Source: Microvirga alba
Lineage (GTDB): Bacteria > Pseudomonadota > Alphaproteobacteria > Rhizobiales > Beijerinckiaceae
Length of the DNA: 64,000 nt
Reading direction: 5' to 3'
Assembly (NCBI RefSeq): GCF_015694465.1
Contig: NZ_JADQDO010000006.1
Location: 186,001-250,000, forward strand
Under the pieces are notes generated by a model. The model was not told the DNA's origin. It saw only the letters and a program-made list of their open reading frames with translations, and did no database searches. The translations under genes and the position numbers were made by a program. Within the stretch, counting starts at the first letter, position 1; each line of letters starts with the position of its first letter. Positions 24,963-33,636 of the stretch are shown here, one piece after another.

Positions 24963-25961
24963 TCAGGCTCTTGGCGGAGCAGGCGGACCATCCCCTGTCC
25001 CGATCCGAAGCCGCAAGGCCTGAGCCAACCGCGCGCGCTCGAACAGCAGCACGACCACAATCGACAAGGCGAACGGGATCAGGAGATAGAACAGGCGGAA
25101 GACGATCAGCGCGGCCAAAACGTCCGCCTTCGGAATACCCGGCATCGCGGTCAGGAACACGAGTTCGAAGACGCCGAGCCCACCCGGCGCGTGGCTGACG
25201 AGGGCGGCCGAGAAGGAGGCCAGGAAGACCGCGAGAACCACCATGAAGCTGGGCTCGAGATGCGCCGGGAGCACGAAATAGATGATTCCGGCGGCTCCCA
25301 GCAATTCGAGAGGTGCGGCTACCAACTGCCGCCACATGATCGCCGGGCGGGGATATTCAAGCTTGGCCTTGCGGATCACGAGAGGCGGCAGATGCAGGAT
25401 CGAGCCGGCCGCATAAAGCACGACGAAGCCGAGAAGCAGGATTCCAATGATCCGGGCGGTGGCGGGGTTCGTCAGCGCGGATGGGAGAAGATCTTCGAGA
25501 CGGGACAAAAGTGTCGGATCGACCGTCAGCACGATGCCGCCGAGCAGGATGGTGCCAAGACCGAAGGTGAACGAGCAAAGGGCAACCAGCACAGCGATCT
25601 GCGCCGCGCTCAAACCCTTCGAGGTATAGGCCCGATAGCGGACAACTGCGCCGGAGAACACCGAGGCGCCGATATTGTGGGACAGCGCATAGGTCGTGAA
25701 CGACGTCGTCGAGACGAAAAGCCAGGAGATATGGCGCACGCCCAGATGCAGAAGCGCGATCCGGTCGTACCAAGCCAAGGCCGCATACGCGACGAGGGTG
25801 GAAAGGCCAGCCAGGGCATAACGCTTGCCCGGCACAGCGTTCAGGCTCTCCCAGACATCGTCGAGGGAGAGGCCGCGAAGCTCGCGATAGAGAAGCCAAC
25901 CGGACACAACGACCGCCACAAGCCCGATCACAGGCCAAATGAACTCACGCACGTTCTTCAT
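24963..25961 (-). CDS. UPF0104/YbhN-like membrane protein (lysylphosphatidylglycerol synthase N-terminal type)
   Basis: 332 aa with about eight membrane segments. The segments SHNIGASVFSGAVVRYRAY and VSHAPGGLGVFELVFLTAMP carry the conserved residues of this flippase-like family, also found as the membrane half of MprF. There is no aminoacyl-transferase domain, so only the membrane part is present and a lipid-transport or regulatory role is likely. It lies upstream of a SAM methyltransferase gene with 8 bp between them. Confidence 0.85.
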   Translation of the reverse strand: MKNVREFIWPVIGLVAVVVSGWLLYRELRGLSLDDVWESLNAVPGKRYALAGLSTLVAYAALAWYDRIALLHLGVRHISWLFVSTTSFTTYALSHNIGASVFSGAVVRYRAYTSKGLSAAQIAVLVALCSFTFGLGTILLGGIVLTVDPTLLSRLEDLLPSALTNPATARIIGILLLGFVVLYAAGSILHLPPLVIRKAKLEYPRPAIMWRQLVAAPLELLGAAGIIYFVLPAHLEPSFMVVLAVFLASFSAALVSHAPGGLGVFELVFLTAMPGIPKADVLAALIVFRLFYLLIPFALSIVVVLLFERARLAQALRLRIGTGDGPPAPPRA

Positions 25962-26238
25962 AGAGGCGGCCCGGCTCCTTCGTTCTCCTCTCTGTGCCCC
26001 ACAATCCCCTTATTCTGCAAGGGGGGAATGCGCTCCGCGACGAGGAGGACACATGAGCCGGCTCATGGTGCCCAACCGAAGAGGCCACGCCGGTGCCTGT
26101 CACCGCGCCCATTCCGGTCATCATGGCTGGCTGCGACATCGCGTGCACCGGTTTGCCCGGTCCTCGAACTTGGCGGCGTCGCACGGTTGCGCTCCCGCCC
26201 TGCTCGTGAGAAATCGGCTGCCATCACGACGCATCACG

Positions 26239-26847
26239 ATGAGGCTTCCCGTGGAACTCAATCTCTCCGGCTATACGGATTTGCCGCCGGGCAAGATCGC
26301 GACGATCGTCACCTATCTGGAGATGCGGCAGGCGCCCGCGCTGCCACCGGCGACGACGCCGGACGGATTGTCTCTCCAGCGCCTGACGAGCGACCGCGAC
26401 CGTTATCGCGCCCTGTTCCGCGGCATCGGCGAACCTTGGCTTTGGTTCAGCCGCGTTACAATCTCCGACGCGGAGCTGGCAGCGATCCTCGATGATCCGA
26501 AGGTCGAGGCCTATGCGTTGAACGACGGCACAGCCGATATCGGCCTTCTCGAACTCGACTTCCGCGTCGCGGGAGAGGTTGAGTTGGGTTTCCTCGGCCT
26601 TGTGCCCGGAACGATCGGCCGGGGAGCGGGCCGTTTTCTCATGAACGAAGCCATCCGGCGGGCCTTCGCCAAACCGGTCAGCCGTTTCTTCGTGCACACC
26701 TGCACGTTGGATCATCCGGCCGCGCTCGACTTCTACAGGCGCTCGGGCTTCACGCCCTATAAGCGCGCCATCGAGGTGGATGACGACCCTCGCCTGATGG
26801 GTGCTGTGCCCCGTGAGGCCGCGCCGCAGGTGCCTGTCCTCGGATAG
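26239..26847 (+). CDS. GNAT family N-acetyltransferase
   Basis: 202 aa from ATG 26239; the frame is open far upstream but that part is antisense to the membrane-protein gene and its promoter. The acetyl-CoA motif is GRGAGRFLMNEAI (about residues 125-137) after FLGLVPG. The ending (HPAALDFYRRSGFTPYKR) is typical of GNAT. The N-terminal part carries the segment LEMRQAPALPP seen in a small subgroup of uncharacterised proteins. The substrate is unknown. Confidence 0.8.
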   Translation: MRLPVELNLSGYTDLPPGKIATIVTYLEMRQAPALPPATTPDGLSLQRLTSDRDRYRALFRGIGEPWLWFSRVTISDAELAAILDDPKVEAYALNDGTADIGLLELDFRVAGEVELGFLGLVPGTIGRGAGRFLMNEAIRRAFAKPVSRFFVHTCTLDHPAALDFYRRSGFTPYKRAIEVDDDPRLMGAVPREAAPQVPVLG

Positions 26848-26857
26848 CCCGAATGGA

Positions 26858-26886
26858 AAGAACGCGCCGGGTCTCGGCGCGTTCTT
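26858..26886. terminator. Bidirectional terminator between GNAT and fliJ
   Basis: Arms AAGAACGCGCC and GGCGCGTTCTT (11 bp, perfect) with a 7-nt loop, flanked by an A-rich run on the right. It lies between two convergent genes. Confidence 0.8.
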
Positions 26887-26909
26887 GAAAAAATCCGGAA
26901 CGGCAGGCT

Positions 26910-27326
26910 TTACGCGGAGGCGCGCAGCACGCGAGCCTGTCCGAGATGTCCGATGGCCGCTTGTTCGCGCACGGCGTCCAGGGTGCGTTCGACGGAACGC
27001 TCCCGGTCTTCCAGGCTCTCGGCCTTCTTCAATTCCTCGAAAGCCTCGCCAAGCTCGGCCTTCGCATCGTCGAGCTGGGCGTGAAGATTCTCAGCCGACT
27101 GGCGAAGGTTGTCGCGCCGCTGCGCGGCAGCGCGGGCGTAGGTCGGATAGGCGAAATGGTTCGGATCGGTGATCCCGGCCTTCTGCTCTTCCGTGGCGAT
27201 CTCCCGGTTAAGGTCAGCCGCCATGCGGTCGAACTCGGCGATCATCATTTCGATCTGCGCCACCCGCCGACGCTTGTCGTCGACCTGAAAGCGCTTGAGG
27301 CGGATGAGCGTGTCCCGCGACTTCAT
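26910..27326 (-). CDS. fliJ: FliJ-like flagellar export chaperone
   Basis: 138 aa from ATG 27326, the usual FliJ start and length; the frame opens at 27386 but that part is not FliJ-like. The protein is almost all coiled coil (RLKRFQVDDKRRRVAQIEMM, then many Glu/Arg/Ala heptads). FliJ links the FliI ATPase to the export gate of the flagellar type III system. fliJ beside ctrA is a common order in Hyphomicrobiales. The adjacent fliI is not in the window. Confidence 0.82.
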   Translation of the reverse strand: MKSRDTLIRLKRFQVDDKRRRVAQIEMMIAEFDRMAADLNREIATEEQKAGITDPNHFAYPTYARAAAQRRDNLRQSAENLHAQLDDAKAELGEAFEELKKAESLEDRERSVERTLDAVREQAAIGHLGQARVLRASA

Positions 27327-27736
27327 CTTGATTGAACTCCACACGTCGCTGCTAGAGCGAACCCGCACAGACTCTCGTCGTGCCATCCGCCCTATGCCAT
27401 TGCTGGAGCATGACCTGTCGGCAAACCGGTCTTGAGTTGCCGGACCATGCTCTAAATGCGCCCCGCGGATCGCTCAGTTACCCGCCTGACAATGGCCACC
27501 TTCGTCGATGGAAGTTGACTCTTCCTTACCGCCGACACCGAAAAATTCGGGACGAGCGGCTCCAAGCCCGCAAGGCAGGCCCGTCGACGAGCTTCGTCAA
27601 CGTTTCGTTTACCGGTTTCGTTAACACTGGCCCCGTCACGGCTTCCGCCCCTCGCGAGCGATTGCCGGATGCAGGTGAAATGCCTTGCAGGAAAAGCTTT
27701 TCAGGTCACGCGGCACGATTCCAGATGGTGGATCAG
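27327..27736. other. Intergenic stretch upstream of the ctrA promoter
   Basis: About 410 bp between fliJ and the ctrA regulatory region, with no gene recognised. A degenerate copy of the local dispersed repeat is visible around 27400-27455 (GGAGCATGAC, then AAACCGGT and CATGCTCTA). Confidence 0.5.
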
Positions 27737-27933
27737 GACTCACAACACGGCAGCTTCCGACGACATGTTGTTGAAGACATGTCGTTAATCGCTTGCATGT
27801 GCGAATCAGGGTTTGTTAACCATTCCGTATTAGCGTTGCGAATCAGTTCAAAAGGGCATCCGCCACAGGCCCTGTGGCGAGTGGGTAGCTCTCAGCTACT
27901 CTGTGGCCCAAGGGCAAAGGCTGGGGAATAAAC
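27737..27933 (+). promoter_or_regulatory. ctrA regulatory region with GANTC sites and palindromes
   Basis: Three GANTC sites (27737, 27803, 27840), the target of CcrM methylation, occur in 108 bp; one per 256 bp is expected by chance. A TTAACCAT box lies at 27816-27823. Nearer the gene are a perfect palindrome CGCCACAGGCCCTGTGGCG (27861-27879) and a second one, GTAGCTCTCAGCTAC (27885-27899), 35-73 bp before the ATG. In Caulobacter the ctrA promoter is controlled by CcrM methylation and by CtrA itself; the same logic here is inference. Confidence 0.6.
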
Positions 27934-28635
27934 ATGCGCGTACTTCTGATCGAAGACGACAGCGCCACTGCGCAGAGCATCGAGCTGATGCTCAAATCCG
28001 AGAACTTCAACGTCTATGCGACGGATCTCGGCGAAGAGGGCGTCGACCTTGGCAAGCTCTACGACTACGACATCATCCTTCTCGATCTGAACCTCCCCGA
28101 CATGTCGGGTTATGAGGTTCTGCGCACGCTGCGCGTCGCGAAGGTGAAGACGCCGATCCTGATCCTCTCCGGCATGGCCGGCACCGACGACAAGGTGAAG
28201 GGCCTCGGCTTCGGCGCCGACGATTACCTGACGAAGCCGTTCCACAAGGACGAACTCGTCGCCCGCATCCACGCCATCGTGCGGCGCTCGAAGGGCCACG
28301 CGCAGTCGGTCATCACCACCGGCGATCTGGTCGTCAATCTCGACACCAAGACCGTCGAAGTGGGCGGCGCTCGCGTTCACCTGACGGGCAAGGAATACCA
28401 GATGCTGGAGCTGCTCTCGCTCCGCAAGGGGACCACCCTGACGAAGGAGATGTTCCTCAATCATCTCTATGGCGGCATGGACGAGCCCGAACTGAAGATC
28501 ATCGACGTCTTCATCTGCAAGCTCCGCAAGAAGCTCGCCAATGCGTCGCAAGGCAAGAACTACATCGAAACCGTCTGGGGCCGCGGCTACGTGTTGCGTG
28601 AGCCGAACGAGGCGGAAGAGCGCATCGCGGTCTGA
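27934..28635 (+). CDS. ctrA: Cell-cycle master response regulator CtrA
   Basis: 233 aa. Receiver domain at residues 1-120 with the phospho-acceptor Asp51 in LLDLNLPD and Lys104-type KPF. OmpR-type winged helix from about 130 ([16 protein letters not shown], then [20 protein letters not shown]). The sequence is almost identical to CtrA of other Alphaproteobacteria. CtrA controls DNA replication, division and motility and is phosphorylated through CckA and ChpT; chpT lies 2.5 kb away. It ends at a good terminator (28658-28686). Confidence 0.98.
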   Translation: MRVLLIEDDSATAQSIELMLKSENFNVYATDLGEEGVDLGKLYDYDIILLDLNLPDMSGYEVLRTLRVAKVKTPILILSGMAGTDDKVKGLGFGADDYLTKPFHKDELVARIHAIVRRSKGHAQSVITTGDLVVNLDTKTVEVGGARVHLTGKEYQMLELLSLRKGTTLTKEMFLNHLYGGMDEPELKIIDVFICKLRKKLANASQGKNYIETVWGRGYVLREPNEAEERIAV

Positions 28636-28657
28636 TCGCGCTGTCGATCTCTTGATG

Positions 28658-28686
28658 AAAAGCCCGGTGGAAGCCGGGCTTTTTTG
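28658..28686 (+). terminator. Rho-independent terminator of ctrA
   Basis: Stem AGCCCGG (28661-28667) and CCGGGCT (28674-28680) with a 6-nt loop, followed by T6. It lies 26 bp after the ctrA stop. Confidence 0.9.
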
Positions 28687-28737
28687 TTATCGTTTGCGGC
28701 GTAATCGCCGGGGCGAACACACCGAGTGGAGCAGATT

Positions 28738-29175
28738 ATGAAGTCCGCCTTGTTGTCGTGGCAATTCTGGGCCGTCTCGTCGGCCTCGTTCGCGGCGCTG
28801 ACCGCGATCTTTGCGAAGGTCGGCGTTGAGCAAATCAACTCGGATTTCGCGACGTTCATTCGAACCGTCGTCATCCTCCTGGTTCTCGGCGGCATCCTCA
28901 TCGGCACGCAGCAATGGCAGTCGCTGGAGTCGATCCCCGGCCGGACCTATCTCTTTCTGGTCTTGTCCGGGCTTGCCACTGGCGCATCATGGCTCTGCTA
29001 TTTCCGCGCCCTGAAACTTGGCGATGCAGCGCGCGTGGCCCCGATCGACAAGCTCAGCGTCGTGCTTGTCGCCGTGTTCGGCGTGATCTTTTTAGGGGAG
29101 CGCCTGTCGGGCTTGAACTGGGCCGGCATCGCGCTCATCGCCGCCGGGGCGGTGCTGGTCGCATTCCGCGCCTAG
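28738..29175 (+). CDS. Half-size EamA-domain membrane protein
   Basis: 145 aa with about five membrane helices, only one EamA repeat instead of the usual two. The segment SWLCYFRALKLGDAARVAPIDKLSVVL is characteristic of the short EamA group. ATG 28738 is chosen because GGAG lies 6-7 nt upstream; a GTG at 28726 also opens the frame. Half-size members probably work as dimers in drug/metabolite export. Its TAG stop lies inside a dispersed repeat (29171-29202). Confidence 0.85.
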   Translation: MKSALLSWQFWAVSSASFAALTAIFAKVGVEQINSDFATFIRTVVILLVLGGILIGTQQWQSLESIPGRTYLFLVLSGLATGASWLCYFRALKLGDAARVAPIDKLSVVLVAVFGVIFLGERLSGLNWAGIALIAAGAVLVAFRA

Positions 29176-29202
29176 AGCATGATCGAGACAAGCTGAAACC
29201 GG
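29171..29202. repeat. Dispersed repeat copy overlapping the EamA stop codon
   Basis: CCTAGAGCATGATCGAGA and on to AAACCGG matches, in reverse complement, 41628-41659, with only a few differences over 32 bp. In both places the TAG of CCTAGAGC is the stop codon of the neighbouring gene. Confidence 0.7.
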
Positions 29203-29238
29203 TTGTTCGGTTTTGCGGATGAGAACGCGACAAGCAGG

Positions 29239-30123
29239 CTAGATACGCATCAGCACCACGCCGCTGGCAATCAGGCACGCCGCTGCAATACGACCGAGCC
29301 CGGCTCTCTCCTTGAGAAAGAGCACAGCAATCAGCACGGCGAAGAGCACGCTGGTTTCACGAAGCGCCGCCACGAGGGCGATGGGTGCTTGGGTAAAGGC
29401 CCAGACCGCAATCCAGTATGACGCAAGCGACATGGCTCCAGCCATCACGCCGCTGCGCCACGCGGGAGCCAATCGTGCGAAAATCGCCGGGCCACGCGTA
29501 GCGAAGGCATAGGTGCAGGTAAAGAACCCGTCGACAATGGTGAGCAGGATGATGAAGCCGGACGCGGAGCCCGAGAGTCTCGCCCCGATGCCGTCGAGCA
29601 GCGTGTAGGAGGCCGTGCAAGCCGCTGTCGCCAACGCGAAGCCGAGCGCCTTCGGCGGCATCCGTCCCACGCCCCCTCCCCTCACCGACATGAGGCAGAC
29701 GCCAAGGCCGATGGAGAGGATTGCCAGGACCTTCGTCAGCGTCGTCACTTCACCCAGGAAGAGCGCGCCGACGACGGCCACGATCAGCGGAGCCGTGCCA
29801 CGGGCGAGCGGATAGACCTGGGACAGATCGCCGTGTTCGTAAGCTTTGACCAGGGAGAGCTTGTAGCAGACGTGGATGAGCGCTGAGGCGAAAAGCCAGG
29901 GCCACGCCGCCGGCGCTGGAAGCGGAAAGAAGGGGAGCAGGACGAGACATATGCCCATCCCCGACAGGCCCAGGAGCACGATGGACGAGAAGCGGTCGAG
30001 ACCGACCTTCACGAGCGCGTTCCAACCCGCATGCATCGAGGCCGCCACGAGAACGGCGACAAAAACGAACGGCTCCAAGGCATCCCCCAAAAGTCCGGCG
30101 GGCAATGCTTTCGCGAAGAGCAA
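29239..30123 (-). CDS. DMT superfamily transporter (two EamA domains)
   Basis: 294 aa, about ten membrane helices in two repeats. VKAYEHGDLSQVYPLARGTAPL and later WAFTQAPIALVAALRETSVLFA are the conserved helix 3-4 segments of EamA transporters. It probably exports an amino acid or other metabolite; the substrate is unknown. It is convergent with the half-size EamA gene and divergent from the LysR gene at 30221, a usual regulator-target layout. Confidence 0.88.
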   Translation of the reverse strand: MLFAKALPAGLLGDALEPFVFVAVLVAASMHAGWNALVKVGLDRFSSIVLLGLSGMGICLVLLPFFPLPAPAAWPWLFASALIHVCYKLSLVKAYEHGDLSQVYPLARGTAPLIVAVVGALFLGEVTTLTKVLAILSIGLGVCLMSVRGGGVGRMPPKALGFALATAACTASYTLLDGIGARLSGSASGFIILLTIVDGFFTCTYAFATRGPAIFARLAPAWRSGVMAGAMSLASYWIAVWAFTQAPIALVAALRETSVLFAVLIAVLFLKERAGLGRIAAACLIASGVVLMRI

Positions 30124-30220
30124 AAGTCGTGACGCCCGCCATTAGCTATGTGCTCTTGTGTCACTCGCTGAGCCGGCTGATAATCGAGATCATCTGACAG
30201 AGAATGTGATTTTTTCTCAC

Positions 30221-31126
30221 ATGACCAGACGCCGCCTGCCTTCTCTGAATGCCCTCGTCGCCTTCGAGGCGTCGGCCCGTCTGGGCCGTATGACGCTCGC
30301 GGCTGACGAACTCGCGGTCACTCACGGGGCCATCAGCCGGCATGTCCGGCATCTCGAGGACGTTTTGGGAATCCGTCTCTTCGAGGGACCTAAAAACGCC
30401 CTCCGGCTGACGGAGGCCGGGCAGACGCTGCTTTCCCACTTGACCACGGGACTTGATCGCATCGAGGCCGGGGTGCGCGCCGTTGCGGATGAGGAGGAAG
30501 GCGCGCTCGATGTGTCCTGTAACGGCACCTTCAGCATGCGTTGGCTGATTCCGCGCCTCTATCGATTTCAGGAGCTTCATCCGGGAATCGAGGTCAGGCT
30601 TTCAGCCTCCTACGCGCCCGTCGATTTCGCGCGCGAGCGCTACGAAGTCGCCATTCGATCGCTCGATCACACCCTGCCGCCCGACGCGCCGGTCACGACC
30701 CTGTTTGCGGAATCCGTCGGCCCGGTCCTTTCCCCCGCGCTGGCGGCACGCCTCACCCTCAAGCAGCCGCAGGATCTGGCGCGCGGACCGCTTCTCCACA
30801 CCATCACCCGCCGGTATGCGTGGGAAGACTGGGCCGCTCGCGCCGCCGATTGGCATGGGGCGGATCTACCGGGCACCGAATACGAGCATTTCTACTACAT
30901 GCTCGAGGCGGCAACAGGCGGGCTCGGGGTCTGCATCGCGCCCTGGCAGCTCGTGATCGATGACATCAGAGCGGGTCGGCTCGTCGCTCCGTTCGGCTTC
31001 GTGCCGAGCGGAATGGACTATGTCGCGGTTCGCCGTCCTCGCCGCAACCGCAAAGCCCAGGCCTTCTGCGCCTGGTTGGCGCAGGAGGCCGAGAAGACAC
31101 CTACGCCGTCGTCGCGCGGATCGTGA
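30221..31126 (+). CDS. LysR family transcriptional regulator (GcvA-like)
   Basis: 301 aa from ATG 30221 (MTRRRLPSLNALVAFEASAR), the family start; the frame opens at 30158. HTH at about residues 18-40 (MTLAADELAVTHGAISRHVRHLE), effector domain from about 90. It is divergent from the DMT transporter gene and probably regulates it. The last 26 bp overlap the 3' end of chpT, which is on the other strand. Confidence 0.9.
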   Translation: MTRRRLPSLNALVAFEASARLGRMTLAADELAVTHGAISRHVRHLEDVLGIRLFEGPKNALRLTEAGQTLLSHLTTGLDRIEAGVRAVADEEEGALDVSCNGTFSMRWLIPRLYRFQELHPGIEVRLSASYAPVDFARERYEVAIRSLDHTLPPDAPVTTLFAESVGPVLSPALAARLTLKQPQDLARGPLLHTITRRYAWEDWAARAADWHGADLPGTEYEHFYYMLEAATGGLGVCIAPWQLVIDDIRAGRLVAPFGFVPSGMDYVAVRRPRRNRKAQAFCAWLAQEAEKTPTPSSRGS

Positions 31127-31742
31127 CTTCGTCGCCGTCGATGCTGAAAGCGATCGTCATGCCGGCCGCGCGCGCCACCATGCCGGCGTAATAGACCTGA
31201 ATGCCGTGAGCATCGACCGTACCGCTCTCGGAATCGCCAGCCAGCAGCGCCTCGGAGTGAGCCGGGATGCGGGCGTTCAGCCCCTTCGACTTGATGATGA
31301 ACTCGCACCGCTCGGCATCGCCCGACACATTCGCTACAATCGAACCGCCACGGGGGATCGCCGTGATGGCGATCATGACGAGGTTGAGAAGCAGCTTCAC
31401 CCGGTTCTTCGGGAACAGCAGCCGGGGCGCTGACCAGGCGAACGAGATCTTGTCGTCCTGGAACATGCCGCGTGCGACCTGTTCGGCATCGCCAAGATCG
31501 ATGGAGGATCCGGCGGAACCAGCCGCGCCGAAGGCGAGACGGGCGAATTGCAGCCGGGCAGAGGCCTGCCGCGCGCTCTTGCTGATAAGCTCCAGGGCGA
31601 ATTCCCGCATGGAGGTGTCGTTGTCGTCCTCGAGAACCTCGAGGCCGTTCACGATCGCGCCGACCGGCGAAATCACGTCATGGCAGACGCGGGAGCAGAG
31701 AAGTGCGGCGAGATCGAGCGAGTCGAGGGAAATGGTGGCCAT
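31101..31742 (-). CDS. chpT: Histidine phosphotransferase ChpT
   Basis: 213 aa. The phosphorylated histidine lies in CSRVCHDVISPVGAIVNGLE (His21), the hallmark of ChpT. The C-terminal half is a pseudo-GHKL domain without ATP site. ChpT passes phosphate from CckA to CtrA and CpdR, so it acts with ctrA at 27934. The length is normal. The stop overlaps the LysR gene by 26 bp in convergent orientation. Confidence 0.94.
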   Translation of the reverse strand: MATISLDSLDLAALLCSRVCHDVISPVGAIVNGLEVLEDDNDTSMREFALELISKSARQASARLQFARLAFGAAGSAGSSIDLGDAEQVARGMFQDDKISFAWSAPRLLFPKNRVKLLLNLVMIAITAIPRGGSIVANVSGDAERCEFIIKSKGLNARIPAHSEALLAGDSESGTVDAHGIQVYYAGMVARAAGMTIAFSIDGDEVTIRATTA

Positions 31743-31912
31743 GAGGGCTCCGGAGTGGCGGCAAGTTCGGCGATGGCTTCGTGGAAGCGGGCTTCAGACC
31801 GCATGAGTACATCGGAACTGGAAAGAGAACGTGAACCCGGATACCCGGCAATGAGTTCTTTGAACAGCGGGTAAAAGAGATCGACAGCCCGCTTGCAACC
31901 GGGCAAAAAGCC

Positions 31913-32767
31913 ATGATGCGGCTCGACGACCAAAATGCAGACGATATCGCCCTCAAGCTTGCCCAGATCGCCCTGGAGGCGGGGCGGGTTCTGCGTGAGA
32001 TGGAATGCGCCGTCCTTGAGAAGCGTATCAAGGACGACGGGTCTCCGACGACGGCGGCAGATCTGGCGGCCGAACAGCTGATCCTCAAGCGCTTGAACGA
32101 GACCTGGGCGGATATACCGGTCGTTGCCGAGGAAACCGCCAGCACCGTGCTGCCGGACAACCTGTTCTTTCTTGTCGACCCCCTCGACGGCACCGGCGAC
32201 TATATCAACGGGACAGGCGAATACAGCGTCAACATCGCCCTGGTCCGGGACCATCGCCCGGTCGCGGCCGTCGTCTCCGCTCCCGCTCTCGGGACGGTCT
32301 GGATCGCGGGAAGGACGGCCCTCGTCGGCAAGATCCCGAGCGCCGCAGGCGAAGACATCGCCTGGAGCAAGGTCGAATCGCGCGCCGCGCCGGAACAGGG
32401 ACTGGTCGCGCTCGTCAGTCGTCGCCACGGCGATGAAACGACAGAAGCCTGTCTCTCGACCCTGTCCATCGGCACCCGGCGCATGACGTCGTCCGCTCTC
32501 AAGTTCTGCCTGATCGCCTCGGGAGAAGCGGATATCTATGTACGTTGCGGGCCCACCATGGAATGGGATACGGCGGCGGGCGACCACATTCTCTGTCAGG
32601 CCGGCGGCTGCGTCATCGGCCCGGGAGGTTCCAACCTCACCTACGGCCATGAGGATCGTGGCTATCTCAACGGGCCATTCGCGGCCTTGGGCGACATCGC
32701 CCTTGCGTCCCGCCTGGCCTTACCGGTCGCCTGCGATACCACCAAGCCCGTGGCGTTCGGTCGCTGA
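31913..32767 (+). CDS. cysQ: 3'(2'),5'-bisphosphate nucleotidase (CysQ, inositol-monophosphatase family)
   Basis: 284 aa. Metal-site motifs are VVAEETAS (Glu), DPLDGTGDYINGTGEYSVN and EWDTAAGD, all typical of this Li+-sensitive family. CysQ removes the 3'-phosphate from PAP, the by-product of sulphate assimilation; an inositol-1-phosphatase activity is possible too. The start is ATG 31913 or the next ATG, both with weak ribosome sites. It is divergent from chpT. Confidence 0.9.
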   Translation: MMRLDDQNADDIALKLAQIALEAGRVLREMECAVLEKRIKDDGSPTTAADLAAEQLILKRLNETWADIPVVAEETASTVLPDNLFFLVDPLDGTGDYINGTGEYSVNIALVRDHRPVAAVVSAPALGTVWIAGRTALVGKIPSAAGEDIAWSKVESRAAPEQGLVALVSRRHGDETTEACLSTLSIGTRRMTSSALKFCLIASGEADIYVRCGPTMEWDTAAGDHILCQAGGCVIGPGGSNLTYGHEDRGYLNGPFAALGDIALASRLALPVACDTTKPVAFGR

Positions 32768-32925
32768 CGCAGGGTCAAGAAACAATCACGCGTACAGAGA
32801 TTGTTAGGGTTGATGCCCCTAAGCTTGAGCTTCGTTGAGGCGTTTCCGGCCCCGATCGTGCGGAAACCTTCCCCTGCTTCATGCCGGAGTCGTCCTTTCC
32901 GGCGTCTCATGCGAGGAGATAGCCT

Positions 32926-33528
32926 ATGCGCTCGCGACATATTTCCCTGATGGCGGCTGCGTTCGCTGCCCTTCTCGGCGCGCTCCCGATGGCGGCATCT
33001 GCACAAGGCGTCCAGCGCGCCTATGCGCAGAACCCGGGCGATCCGAGTTCCTACAATTCAAACGACCTGGTCCAATCAGGCCATCAATTTTTCGGCTCCG
33101 CCTCGCGCGGATTGGCGCTTGCCGTGCAAGAGGCCGTGCGTCGCTGGGGTGAACCCAACGGCTATATTCTCGGCCAGGAGGCCTCCGGCGCGTTCTTCGG
33201 CGGGCTGCGCTATGGCGAGGGCAAGCTTTTTACCCGCAATGCCGGCGAGCACCGCATCTTCTGGCAAGGCCCGTCGCTCGGCTTCGACGTGGGTGGCGAA
33301 GGCGCACGCACGATGATGCTTGTCTACAACCTTCCCCACATGAACGCCCTTTACCGGCGCTTCGTCGGCATCGACGGTTCGGCCTATCTGATCGGCGGCT
33401 TCGGCGTTTCGGCTGCGAAGGCCGATGAGATGGTCGTGGTTCCGATCCGGACCGGCGTCGGCGCGAGACTCGGCGTCAATATGGGGTACCTGAAGTTCAC
33501 CCCCGACCCGACCTGGAATCCCTTCTAA
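32926..33528 (+). CDS. eipA: DUF1134 periplasmic envelope-integrity protein (EipA-like)
   Basis: 200 aa. Residues 1-27 form a signal peptide ending ASAQG. The rest is DUF1134: VQSGHQFFGSASRGLALAVQ, then GPSLGFDVGGEGARTMMLVY and FGVSAAKADEM. EipA of Brucella, the studied member, is a periplasmic barrel needed for envelope integrity. The family is conserved in Alphaproteobacteria, so this is probably the same function. The symbol is given by family. Confidence 0.9.
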   Translation: MRSRHISLMAAAFAALLGALPMAASAQGVQRAYAQNPGDPSSYNSNDLVQSGHQFFGSASRGLALAVQEAVRRWGEPNGYILGQEASGAFFGGLRYGEGKLFTRNAGEHRIFWQGPSLGFDVGGEGARTMMLVYNLPHMNALYRRFVGIDGSAYLIGGFGVSAAKADEMVVVPIRTGVGARLGVNMGYLKFTPDPTWNPF

Positions 33529-33636
33529 GCTGCGCTAGAACTGGCTTTCTGGGGCAAATCCGCTCTGGAAGGCCGCGCAGGCACGAGGCACGGTGCTTGA
33601 GGCCTTTCCGGTCGAGGGCCTGGAGTTCGCGTCCGC

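Noticed and set aside
25191..26495. A 434-codon rightward open frame across the UPF0104 gene
   Set aside because: Antisense to a convincing membrane protein; no domain and biased composition.
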